Made by a program: the position numbers and the translations under genes. A DNA stretch of 64,000 nucleotides from Lophium mytilinum (Eukaryota > Ascomycota > Dothideomycetes > Mytilinidiales > Mytilinidiaceae). Each line of letters begins with the position of its first letter. Within the stretch, counting starts at the first letter, position 1. Location of the stretch: assembly GCA_010093605.1 (NCBI GenBank), contig MU004189.1:1309834-1373833 (forward strand), in the 5' to 3' direction. Below the pieces are notes generated by a model. It saw only the letters and a list, made by a program, of their open reading frames with translations. It searched no databases and had not been told where the DNA came from. Positions 38,502-50,084 of this stretch are shown here, piece after piece.

Positions 38502-41306
38502 ATGGAGTATGAGGGCGCCCCCGGGGGGCACAAGAAGAAGCGCGCATACGCCGCCCAGGCCTACGATTTTGGCGCAAATGCACAACCGGCGGGAGGAGCA
38601 CCAGCACCCATCGGAGCTCCTATTGGATCTCCTATTGGGGCTCCTATCGGGACACCTCTTGGGGGAGCACCAGTGCCTGGAGTCCCTCAGGCGCCTCAAG
38701 ATCCGCTGGCACCACAATTCGGGCAGATGAATTTGGGCCCTCAGCCTGCAGGTGTGCAACCGCAAGTTCCCCAGATGCAAGCCCCGCCACAACAGTTAAA
38801 CCAGCTGTATCCTACGGATCTAGTCAGCCAGCCTTTCAACGTACTGGAGCTCGACTTGCCGCCCCCACAGATCAATCTTCCACCAAATGTGTGTCTCATC
38901 GATTCAACTACTGGTCTGCACTGGCTAATCCGTACAGACAAGCGCGACACCTTCGCCTTACGCGAACTGCCCCCCGAAGTACGTTCGATCGACGCTCAAC
39001 TGTGTCCCCACCACACACTCGCTGTTGAAGAAGTCCCGCCTTCCCTTCGCTCTCGTAATCCAGCCATATACCTCGTTACATGATGCGGAGGATCCCGTCC
39101 CTGTTGTTCCGGACCAGGTCATATCGCGGTGTCGGAGGTGCCGAGCGTACATCAACCCATTTGTCACATTCCTGGACCATGGACATAGGTGGAGATGCAA
39201 CATGTGCAATCTCACAAATGATGTCCCGCAGGCCTTCGACTGGGACTCGGCAGCCCAGAAGAGCGTGGACAGATGGCAGAGACCAGAGCTCAACTACGCT
39301 GTGTGCGAATTTGTGGCCCCACAGGAGTATATGGTGCGACCGCCGCAGCCCCTGGTCTACCTATTCCTCTTTGACGTTAGCTACGCTGCGGTCACAAATG
39401 GGCTGCTTGCTACCAGTGCCCGTTGCATTTTGGAGAGTTTGGACAGGATACCGAATGCGGACCGAAGGACACGGATTGGTTTCATGGCCGTAGACTCCAG
39501 TCTACACTACTTCTCCATTCCTCGGGACGGAAGCGAGAGTAACGAGCCGGGAATGCTTGTCGTAAGTGACCTCGACGAGCCATTCCTTCCAACCCCACAG
39601 GATCTTCTAGTCAACCTTTCGGAATGCCGAGCAAATGTGGAGATTTTCCTTGAGAAGCTGCAATCGATGTTCCAGGATACACCAAACACAGGGTCGGCAA
39701 TGGGCTCCGCGTTGAGGGCAGGTCATAAACTCATATCCCCCGTGGGTGGCAAGATTACCGTTCTCAGTGCGTCACTGCCAAACATTGGTTACGGGAAGCT
39801 GGAGATGCGAGAAGACAAGAAAATGCTTGGAACCAGCAAAGAAGGCAGTCTGCTTCAAACCGCCAACAGTTTTTACAAGAGTTTCGCCGTCGAGTGCTCC
39901 AAGAACCAGGTTTCTATTGACATGTTCCTCTTCTCCTCCCAGTACCAGGACGTTGCAACGCTTAGCAATCTGCCGAGATACACTGGTGGACAGACTTACT
40001 TCTACCCTGGATGGAATGCGGCTAGGAGCGAAGACGCCATCAAGTTTGCCAGGGAGTTCAGCGACTACCTATCTGCCGAGATTGGACTAGAAGCCGTTCT
40101 TCGTGTCCGGGCAACGACCGGTCTCCGGATGAGCACGTTTTACGGCAACTTCTTCAATAGGAGCTCTGATCTTTGCGCTTTCCCTGCCTTCCCTCGTGAC
40201 CAGGCCTATGTCGTCGAGGTTGCGATTGATGAGACGATTACGAAACCCTACGTCTGCATGCAGGCGGCGGTACTTCACACCACCTGTAACGGTGAGAGGC
40301 GGATACGAGTGTTGACTTTGGCGCTGCCAACGACGGAGACATTAGCAAACATCTATGCGTCGGCGGACCAGGCAGCTATCACGGTCTACTTCAGCCACAA
40401 AGCAGTCGAGAGAGCGTTGGGAAGCGGACTCGATGCCGCTCGTGAAGCACTACAATCCAAGATTATCGAGATCTTGCAGACGTACAGGAAGGAGTTAGCA
40501 GGTGGCAACATGGGAGGTGGAGGTCTTCAACTGCCCCACAACCTACGAGGCTTGCCCGTCCTATTCCTTGGTTTGATTAAGAACGTGCGTATCTTCTGCG
40601 TCTTTCCATACTTCTATGCTAACCTCCTTTTCTAGGTCGGCCTCCGAAAATCCGCACAAATCCCATCCGATCTCCGCGCTGCAGCTCTTTGTCTTCTGTC
40701 AACCCTTCCATTACCGTTGATGATTCAATACATGTACCCGAAGCTGTACTCCCTCCATGACATGCCCGACGAAGCCGGTGTCCCAGATCCGCAGACTGGT
40801 GAAATCCTTCTCCCTGCTCCTTGCAACCTCTCATCCGAACGCATCGTTCCGTACGGGCTTTACCTCATTGACGACGGCGTGAATCAGTTTGTCTGGGTAG
40901 GACGAGATGCCGTACCGGCTCTGCTACTCGACGTCTTCGGTGTCGAAGATCGGACGGCCATTAAGCAGGGCAAGACTACACTGCCTGCGCTCGACAACGA
41001 GTTTAACGAAAAAGTGAGGGCTGTCGTAGAGAAGAGCAAAGACCATCGCGCAAAGGGAGTCGGAAGCATCATCGTTCCAACGCTGTATGTCATCAAGGAG
41101 GACGGTGATCCAAGCTTGAAGCTCTGGGCGCAGACACTGCTGGTCGAGGACCGGGCGGATCAGGGAGTCAGTCTGCAACAGTGGATGGGGATGCTGCGGG
41201 AGAAGGTATGTGGATCTAATCCGGAAGGGATAGTGCCTTTGATCTTGAGCAGTTGGCCGGATTGAGGACTTGTTGCTAATCTTCGGTGGCGCAGGTTGTG
41301 CAATAA
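38502..41306 (+). CDS. sec24: COPII coat cargo-binding subunit Sec24, 871 aa, three introns
   Basis: Coding blocks are 38502-38888, 38938-40584, 40636-41205 and 41295-41306; introns are 49, 51 and 89 bp. Sec24 pairs with Sec23 on ER membranes and selects cargo into COPII vesicles. The N-terminus has [20 protein letters not shown], a short tandem repeat. After splicing, [30 protein letters not shown] leads into the zinc finger CRRC...CNMC (about 230-255), then the trunk, beta-sandwich and helical domains, and a gelsolin-like domain near [19 protein letters not shown]. The last exon is only 12 nt and replaces a read-through CGSNPEG tail with the normal ...LREKVVQ end. The length is slightly shorter than usual (~900-930), so an upstream exon is possible. 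Confidence 0.93.
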
Positions 41307-42194
41307 ATGCCTTATGGACACGATCAACAACACAGGGCGATGACGGGCTTTGTATGAAAAAGGCATTTCTGCCCACGAGTCGACGGACTGGAAGCGACGC
41401 TGGCTGCGGCGGAGAGTTTGTCGGAACGGTGCTTTAGTTGGGCCATGTGGTGGGCTTGGTGGATAGCGCTTTTCTTGTATCACAGAAACGAAACGGGAGA
41501 GGGCGGCTCATGAAGCACTCCGTAATGAATAGGAACGGTTGCTTTTCTACGTGAGCGGTTTCGTAATACTCCATGTCCTGCCAGGGTTTTGCTATCGCCG
41601 TAATCTTTGACGCTTGGCAGGTGTAATCTGTTTAGGATCACAGCCTCAACACTATGCATTACGCCGGCATCTGCCCTACTCGGGGGACGTCTGACTAACG
41701 CAGGTGCGTGTAAGCACTTGCGCTCTCCTGTGGATACCACGAAAAGCTAAAATGGTTGAGTCGCTCATAGGGAGAACTGGGATAGTTATTCGGCAGGGTC
41801 GTCACGCTAAGTGGAGGTAGGAAATATACGTTGTATAAGAAAAAGCTTCAGCCGCGTCGATTGCAGCATTGGTTTGGGTTCTTAGCTCATGCCGCCGTGC
41901 GTACTTTCACATCTCATGTTAGCTGCTGACTCGATTACAGCAAAACTCCAGAATTTAGATAGAAGGTCATAAGCAAGCGCAGCTCGGACATCCCTTGGCG
42001 TCAACACGTGTTGACAAACTCCCTAAATTCACACAGTCTATACCGTTTCGAAAAGATTTAGATGGATGAAGAATGCCGAACTTGGGTAGAGTTCACTGAT
42101 TAGAGGTTAGCGGGCTTGGCGGTCATCAATCCTTCCACCTGCATTTCACACCTTTTTTCCAACCTCAACTTTCCAACCCCAACACAACAACACG
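41307..42194. other. Intergenic region
   Basis: No gene is seen in 888 bp between Sec24 and the small coiled-coil frame. Confidence 0.4.
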
Positions 42195-42707
42195 ATGGAT
42201 CCAACCCTCGTGAACACCGAGTTCGTGAGCGCGTTCGAGGCGAAGGACAAATCCGACGCCAGACGAGAGTTTCTCCGGAAGGCGGAGAAGGATGTCGCCG
42301 AGCGTGCTGGGGTCCAGGGCGCGTTGATAGCGAAAGTTGATGAGGCCAAGGCGGCGGGCGAGTCGCTCACTGCTAGCCTTGCGAAGGTTACGGCAGCGCG
42401 ACGGGCGCGTCTGGCAGCGCTCGGTCAGCCGCAAGGGCGTCGAGAGGAGGTTTCTATGGAGACTCCCATGGAGACTCCTGCGGTAACTCCTGCGGTAACT
42501 CTTGCGGAGGATGCGAATGCCTAGATCAGGTCGCTCAGCATGAGCCTGGCCAGTGAACAGGCGAAGCTGGCGACTGCGGAGGTGGAGGCTGAGGCGTTGG
42601 GGGTGTTGGTAAGGCAGAAGGACGGCAGCCTTCAGTGGAAGGACGTTGACCTTCATCAGAAGGAACGAGAGATTGAGGCTTTGCGGAAAGCACTCCAGCT
42701 TGCGTAG
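42195..42707 (+). pseudogene. Small coiled-coil protein frame interrupted by TAG at 42522-42524
   Basis: Codons 1-109 (42195-42521) encode an Ala/Glu/Lys-rich helical protein with FLRKAEKDVAERAGVQGALI, and a Pro/Thr repeat TPMETPAVTPAVT made by short direct repeats. After TAG the same frame continues to 42707 with IRSLSMSLASEQAKLATAEV and ends EREIEALRKALQLA, again a heptad-like helix. A CAG-to-TAG transition in a single gene would explain this. Alternatives are a genuine 109-aa protein with a relic tail, a separate 55-aa product from ATG 42540, or stop readthrough. No domain is recognised. Confidence 0.5.
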
Positions 42708-45700
42708 ACTCATCGTTAAGACTCCTTTGCGTGTGGTTTCAGTGAGTCGTTTTGGAGAGTTTGAGCTCAAGTGGAATGCCCAGGAGACAGATCCTTGTGC
42801 AGCCATAAAGATGTCTCTCGAGGAATTCGCACTCTTGTGTTACAGAGGTGCGAAGGGGGGTTTGACCTGGAGGGCTAGCAGATGGATGCGAGGCCACTGC
42901 TTTGCAGATGTCTGGCACAGGCAGCGCAAATCGCAAGCTTGTGCTGGTGGGTTCGATTTCGTGTATTTGTTCAATAGATTGCGTGTCTTCCAGATCGTCT
43001 TCTTCTTCCTATCTCTCTTTATAATGAACTGAACGTTGGTAATATCAAAAACACTACTCATCTGAAAGCAGAACAAAGGCTAGAAAATGTCTCTTATCCC
43101 GAAGTTATTTCGTACGTATATGAAGGTGATCGACTGGATTCATCTCCTCAGGCGGAATCGTTGAGGTACTATGTCAGAGCTGCAATTATTTTTTAGGTTC
43201 ACCACTGGTAAATGTCATTGATTAAAGAGCAATAAAGGCTGAAAGTCACCGAGTTTGTATGGCATACATCAAAAGAATCGGCGATCGTATTCACGACGAT
43301 CGTCTCATCTCCAGCCTCGATCGCGGGTGCCCGTGGCGAAGATTAGCTGAAGATTATATGTATCGGCGTTGCAGAGTGCAATCACTCCTCTAGGCGTTTA
43401 GTGTATCCGTCCTACGTTTGGTATCTCAGCGATAGCCGTTCAACCCCTAATCGCGAACGCCGACTTGTTCGGATCTGCTCGGGGTACCGCGATAGGCTTT
43501 CGAGAATCAAGATAAAATATCAAGCTCTATGCAATGGTAATAAGGCTGCTGTTTGACACAGACGCCGGGGGACGTCTTAACAGAGGTCTAATGTCCTCTA
43601 ATTTGAATTTGGGGGCCATTCAAAGCGGTTAAGAGTGGCTTGAATTCAGCTTTCTGGTCCTGGAAATAAACCCCTTTGCAACATGCATTTTGGATTTTAA
43701 GCTCAAAAGTTTTCTGATTACAAGAAGTACGGCAACAATCGACTTGAAAGAATTCGATTCCCCTCTGCCCTTGCATCTGAGACTATTTAGACGTTATAAG
43801 TGACTTTGAAGTGTGCGTGAGTGAAGCCAGTTGTACCCCTTTAAACGTAGGCCGCGCCTTCTAAGCTGGGTCACCCCTTTAGGCTTGAACCGCGATTCTG
43901 AGCTCGGTTCTGATCCAATTTTGAAACAAACAGCGGCAGTGGACTCGGCGGGGTTCAAAGAATACACCCAGTGTGTTTGAAAGTGATGGGAATGAAAATG
44001 CGTTTTCTACATTGCCGGAGACTTACCTTACCCCGAGTTCACGTGAATTGCAAGTTTGAGCTCATTTTTTAAATACCTCCTAGCGCTTTCTGACCTTGTA
44101 GACGCCTCAGAACTTGCCAAACCGCGTTAGGTCCTTACGACGCGATTAAAGCTTTCCAGACGCTGGCCTTCAATCAACAGGCCCAGTGAACTAGTCCAAG
44201 TTAATTTCTTGCACGTCTGCGTGCGAAAGGAGTCGTATTGTAGTCTTTTATTTGTGTCGCGGGATTTCCAATCTGACACGAACGAGTGGCGACAGCTGGA
44301 ACCCAAGACTCCCCGCCGCTCGGTTTCCCAGAAACGGCAGACGCCGTTCCCTCGCGGCGTCCAGTGGCTCAGTTTCTGACGTGCAGCGTCGTCGAACAAA
44401 CCGGGAACCCTTCAACGCTCGAAGCACCCGCCGGAGCAAGACCCGGAAGAACTCTGCAAAAAAAAACCACCCTCCTCACCGCCTTTATACGCATCTGCAA
44501 CCCGCGTCCCACAAAAGCTCGCACAGGAGCGTGGGTTCAGACTCGAGGACTATGGTACAGCTGCGACGGGGACGACTCGCAGGGCGGGACTGGACTGCCT
44601 AGCCCTTTCGCTTCAGCAAGGTACAAGAGGTACCTTTTCTCGCTGGTGGATCACGCACTTGGGGCCTGCATCCCCTTGCAGCCCGCCTGCTTTGCTGGTT
44701 AGTTCGCGGCGGGTCTCTGCGGCGGGCCAATTGGCGGTACGGGAGGCGGTGGGAGGTGGGCGAGCCGGCTTTTTCTGCTGACGGGGCCTGGATGTTGCTG
44801 CCCCTGCCCTGCTGTGTTCTGAAGTCGGGAGAACGGCATGTGAAACCGGGCGGTGCGACGAGAGGGGAGGGTTGAAGAGGCGCCAGGCACGACGAGGGCT
44901 GGATATATCGGATGTGATGCTGGAGCTTGAAGACGCCTGGGCTTGCAGATGGATCTCGCAGCATGCAGGCGCCGCTGTTAGGGCCTCCGAGCACCGTCAC
45001 GTATGCTTTGCCGTCGGCGGCTCCCCCAGCTGCCCAGCGTCAAGCGGCATATTATTCCCACCACCTGGCTGAAGGGCGAACGCGTCCAGTCGCAGCGCGG
45101 GCCGTCTCCCACCAACTACAGCACTCCATACAATACTCGGCGCTGTGGATCGGCTGCTGTCGCAAGGCGGATCGCGCATTTCTGAGCCCCCCCGACCCGC
45201 ACACACACACGACAAAGGGCGCTAGGTGGTTGCGTTCTACGGTACGGGTTTCTGCCAACCCCTCGCATCGCATGCCGCAGCAGCAGCAGAGACGAACACG
45301 CAATTCCATACTCCCTCCCACCACACACACCCACTCAACATCTGGCCCGGCCTGCAGCTGTCCTGTCCTATCCTATTGCTGAAGACGCCGAAAGACAGAG
45401 CCGCACCATCCCTCCCTCGACCTCGACCGCGACGCCCGTGCCTCTGTGCATCTGCAGCCTGCTGCTCACCATCTGCCCAAGTGGCGGGGATCGCCCCCTC
45501 CAGCACCTTATCGCGGCGTCACTGGCCATCCATACCACGACGACCACTCCGCGTAGCCGGCCGCCCTCGAAATCACCACGCCCTTCTCGCTGACGAGACT
45601 CTACACGACTGACGACTGACGAAGCTACGATTTCTGTTCTTTCTGCGACCGGTACCAGCTGGAGTGTGTGTCGGTCGGATGTCGTTGCAGCGCAGCCCTA

Positions 45701-45888
45701 TCGACCGTCAGCTGCACCCCGACAGCCTTCCACCGCGCGAGCATCGTCTGCACTGCGTTCCTGAGGCCCAGCGCTGGTGATTCGAGAGCCACTGCTAAGC
45801 CGGAGGAACCGCTGGACTGCGCCGGACTGCGAAAGGATTCCCAGCGTTTCAAGTCAGGCTACATCTAGCACAACTCAAATACAACAAT
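42708..45888. other. Large intergenic region and pyrimidine-rich leader of the C2H2 gene
   Basis: 3.2 kb without a supported gene. The part 42710-44250 is AT-rich with short frames only. From ~44280 GC content rises, and overlapping open frames on several strands show repetitive Pro/Arg/Ser composition, as expected from GC-rich non-coding DNA. 45290-45880 is C-rich with CACACA and CCTC runs and likely forms the promoter and long 5' leader of the C2H2 regulator. Confidence 0.45.
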
Positions 45889-48145
45889 ATGTCGGGATTC
45901 CAGGCCGTCAACACCACCCTCCTCGTGCCGGAGCACCCGCCAGCCCGCCTGGGCGAGGAGACGACGCCAACAACCCCCCGCCCGAACAAGTTCTTCGCCG
46001 AGGATGCGCGCGGCGACGAGGCCAGCGCGAAGACGCCCACGCGGAACAGCTTCGGTCTGTCAGCCCAGCGGCCCTTACCGTCGTCGCCCTTTACACCCGC
46101 GCGCGAGGTCAGCAAGACGCCGAGCCGCAACGGGGGCCAGCTGAGCCGGGAGAACTCGCACCGGTCGACGCACTCGGTGGACTCGCAGGACGTGGAGATG
46201 GGGGACGAAGACGATGGCCACGACGGGTCGGACGGCGAGAGCGTGAGCAGCGACACGACGCGGCCGTCGAAGAAGAAGAAGGGCCAGCGCTTCTTTTGTA
46301 CTGACTTCCCGCCCTGTCAGCTGAGCTTCACGAGGAGCGAGCATCTGGCGCGACATATACGGTGCGTAGTGCAATATATATGTGCTGAGCCTTGCTGACG
46401 ATAGCAGGAAACACACTGGCGAGCGGCCGTTTCAATGCCACTGCTCCCGCCGCTTCTCCCGCCTTGACAACCTGCGCCAGCATGCGCAGACGGTGCATGT
46501 GAACGAGGACATACCGGGAGATTCTCTCGCGGCAACGGGGACGAGGTTTCAAAGACAGATCCGCACGGATAGGGTCAGGCCGCCGGGAAGCAGGTCCCGG
46601 GCGAATACACTGGGTAGTCAGGGTGGGCATAGTCGCGGACACAGCCGGAATCTCTCTTCCTCCAGCATTACCTCGACGACCTCGACGATCAGCACCGTCA
46701 GCACGCCCCAGGACTCGCGACGACGTCCGCCCCCTCTGGCAATGGCCAACGACGGCGCGGCGAGGGCCAGGCTGTCGCTGGAGACGTACAATCCCCCGCT
46801 GATGGGCAGTCCGGGGCCGCAGTACACGAATTACGGCAACCAGTCCCCGGGAGTCACCACGCCCACCTCTGCCACCTTCTCCGCATCCGGCAGCCCTAAC
46901 AGATTCCCCTCTGGCCTGCAGTCGCCGATCTCGACCGTCCCGCGCTCCCTGACATGGGGCAGCAGAACGCCAGGACGGCGGTTGTCCGTGCCATCGGGAG
47001 CAAATCCCTTCCAAGGGCCTCAGGGGTCGATTCCCGCGCCTCTGCCTTATCTAACCCCTATGCCATCCTCCACATCCTCCACGTTCTCCGCCAATAACAG
47101 CCTCTTTGCCAGTCCCACCAGCTCTGTCTTCTCTGAATCACGCCGCGAGTCCAACGCATCGGAGTCGGACTGGAGACGGCGGACCTGGCATCCCGGAACC
47201 TACTCCAGCCTGGGCCCCCGTCCCGCGACCAGTGGATTGAGCTACTATCAAACCCCTGACGCCCCCCACCCCTCGTTCTCTTCTCAGCCTGCCGCGAGCC
47301 AGACCACCCGCCTGCCTGGGATCGAGAGCTTTGATCACGCCCCTCCCCCGCTCTCACTCGCTCGACGACCAAGCCCGATGCAGATAGACCCCCCTAGCCG
47401 ATCTGCGTTCCCGTCAATGCAGGACCAGGCCCGGGCCGGCGATCGAACAAGCATCTCCTGGGACAGCTCGCTCCAGAAGGGGCTGAATCGACTCGACATC
47501 ACCAGCCCTACGCCGCCACGAGAGACGCAGGGATGGTCGCATTACCAGGGCCCGCAATCGCAGGCAACATCAGTCCGACCGACAACCGCGCCTCACACCG
47601 GATACTACAGCTACCAGGCTTCCGCTCCAATTCCTCAACAAGCCCAGGCCCCACCACGTGAAGACCGTCTGTCCCAAGAACAGCCAGTCACGCCCCGCAA
47701 GAACAAGCGACACGGCTGGTACAATGGCCCTCTTCCCCAGTCCCAGCCAGCACCCTCTCAAGCTGGCCGCACTATCCAACGCACCTCTCCCGAAGACTCC
47801 AGTAGCAGCGAGGGCGTCCCCACCCCGTCCACCTCCTCGCTCGCTGAATACCACCCCGCCATCGTCCACAGCAACGGCTACATTGAGGCCCATCCTCCTG
47901 GCGTCCCCGTGGACGAACACAAGCCGACGGTTCCGCAGCCAGTGGTAGACCGCGGCACGGTGTCGTTGCAGACGTACCCGACCGCAGGACCGCCTCCCCA
48001 GCGCGCATACCAGGTGGAGCACGACAGAATGGGATTCGGGCAGCGACCACACGATTCCCACCCCGGGGCGAACGACATGCGGAGGCTGGACGTGCTGGTC
48101 GCAGTTGCTACGGGGGAGCAGGCGGGCGTCCCTTCGCGGCCTTGA
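45889..48145 (+). CDS. C2H2 zinc-finger transcription factor, 736 aa, one intron (46362-46407)
   Basis: Coding blocks are 45889-46361 and 46408-48145. The 46-bp intron falls between the two zinc fingers. Finger 1 is C-x5-C ... H-x3-H in [26 protein letters not shown], and finger 2 is C-x1-C ... H-x5-H in [23 protein letters not shown]. This finger pair, with [14 protein letters not shown], matches the Nsf1/Usv1/Com2/Rgm1-type stress and carbon regulators of ascomycetes. Upstream is an acidic patch ([17 protein letters not shown]) and a basic KKKK stretch just before finger 1. The rest is a long Ser/Pro/Gln-rich disordered region with many potential phosphorylation sites. A long leader with upstream frames suggests translational control, though this is inference. 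Confidence 0.9.
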
Positions 48146-49510
48146 GGCGAGGTTGGGGTAGTATCCTCACAATCCCGCTTCAAACCGAAGCCTAGGGCCT
48201 TGAGCTCCACAGAATCGCACTCGCGTCGACGAGGCGGTTGCTACCGGGTCGTGGTCTAATCTACCGCTCTGAAACATTCCAAACTATCTACACGCCATAT
48301 CTTACACTTCTTACACCTCAACACGAACGTCACGACGTCATGAAATCATTACTGGGCACGAACACACGAATCTGCTATGAGACCGATCCATCTATCACAT
48401 CACACAATTACTCCATCCGATACCATGTTTTTCTTTGTTGAGACTGAGAATCATCGGTGCGAATATGATACCCATGAGAGAACGGGCAGGGCGGGACGGG
48501 GCGGGGCAGCACAGGAATTTTTATGCTTTTACAGCTATTGTCACGCGTTTGGGAGGGTATTGAATGAGTACAGACTTTCTTTATACGCATGCATCGTGTT
48601 GCTTGTTTGGCTTTTTTCTTTTGTCAGTCGTTTTACTTGCTGGGTTGGGTTGGTTGGGTTAGCGTTCTGCGGGTTTGCGATGCGTCTGTGATTTTGTTAT
48701 GCGGTATGGGTTATGAATGAGATGTGAGATGGTACGGCGGATTAGGAGGGTTCTTACCGCATTTCTGGCGGGGCGGTGGTTAGGTTTCTTGCGTGTCGTT
48801 TTATTGATTCAGCTGCCTCTCTACTCCACTCTTCTCTGCTCTTCTTGGTGTGGTGAGGTGAGGTGAGCGTCGTCGATATCTCCTCGCTTTCTTCTCTGTG
48901 GGATCGCAACTCGGGACCCCGATCACACCTCCGAGCTAGGAGACGTCCCCACGCGCCGCCTCTGATGCACGAGCGCCATGCCGATGCCGTGAGTCGGCCC
49001 GGGGATGTCCTACTCGACAGTCTCATCATCTCCACTCCCGACATCGCGACCAGACCTCCTGACACCTCTAATCCGACTTCTCTTATCTCATGACCCGTAG
49101 ACTAGCCAATCTCTTCCAGCGCGTCTCTCATCTTCTGCACGGCGGTTTAATCAATTGGGGCTTGTGTATGTAGCTTTCAATCCAGATAATCTACTACCTT
49201 CTCTTGAACGCTGCTGTGAATGTGTTCTGCTGGAGGTTTTTACAGTTTCCTCCAGAGACGGGGGGAGGGGAGGGGGAGAGGGGGGTGTATGACCGTATCC
49301 CGCACCCTTCGTGCTCAGTTCTGCGTGTCACTTCACCGCCTCCGTCTGCTTCACATGCTTAATTCAACCCCTCTCCCGTGCTCGGTTCCCCGTTCGCCGT
49401 TCTTTAGTAGTCTAGTGGTCGCGTGCTCTCGAGTACTCCCTCATCCCCCTCCCTACCCTACCCTCCCTCTTCTGAGTCTTCTCGTAAAGCGGCGGTGTGT
49501 GTCGTTCCCC

Positions 49511-49556
49511 GTCACGCTCCCCATCACGCTCCCTATCACGCTCCCCATCACGCCCC
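49511..49556. repeat. 12-bp tandem repeat, ~3.8 copies
   Basis: Units GTCACGCTCCCC, ATCACGCTCCCT, ATCACGCTCCCC and ATCACGCCCC follow one another without a gap. Confidence 0.9.
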
Positions 49557-49952
49557 CTCTCTTCCGCTTCTCCTCCGTCAGTATCGGGACAACTCGCGAG
49601 GCATGTGAGACTGACGTGTCCCCCCGCTGCCGACGTCGGAGGGGTTGCGGTATATTAGAAGGGGCTCGCTCGCGGTTTGGGAGGTAGAGCAGAGGAAGGG
49701 AAGGAAGGGGGAGAGGGAGGGGAGGTCGGGATCAAAACTGATCAAGTCAATGGACGAGTGGATATGGGAAGAGGGGGTTGGAGGAGGGGAATGAAATCTA
49801 GTCGATAACATGGACATGGGGGAAATCAAAATACTCTGAGGGAACAGTTTAATGGGAGGGGAGGAGTTGAAGTTCAGCTGGGAACATGTCGAATGGAGTG
49901 GAGAGGGGAGGGGTGGTGTTGAAACAAGATAACCCATTGTTCCGCATGATGA

Positions 49953-49973
49953 GGGGGGGGGGGGGGGGGGGGG
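49953..49973 (+). repeat. Poly-G tract of 21 bases
   Basis: An uninterrupted run of 21 G, flanked by GATGA and AATATCTCCCC. It lies at the start of the degenerate repeat array. The exact length may be affected by sequencing error in homopolymers. Confidence 0.85.
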
Positions 49974-50084
49974 AATATCTCCCCTAGAGCGGGTGGGACA
50001 TGGAGGGGGAGAAGAAAAGGGGAGTTCGACAAAAGTTCCACAATGTTCTCATGGGGTGGGGAGTCGACAGCGGGACAGGAAAAA

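Larger units (their letters stand above)
48146..50080. other. Gene-free purine/pyrimidine-rich region
   Basis: No gene is supported. It has homopyrimidine-rich stretches around 49370-49580 (CCCTC runs), strongly G-rich DNA at 49255-49290 and 49680-49980, and the repeats listed separately. Open frames here change strand freely and have biased composition, so they are compositional. Confidence 0.5.

Noticed and set aside
44127-45888. Overlapping GC-rich frames on both strands
   Set aside because: Pro/Arg/Ser-rich on every strand, typical of GC-rich non-coding DNA upstream of the C2H2 gene.
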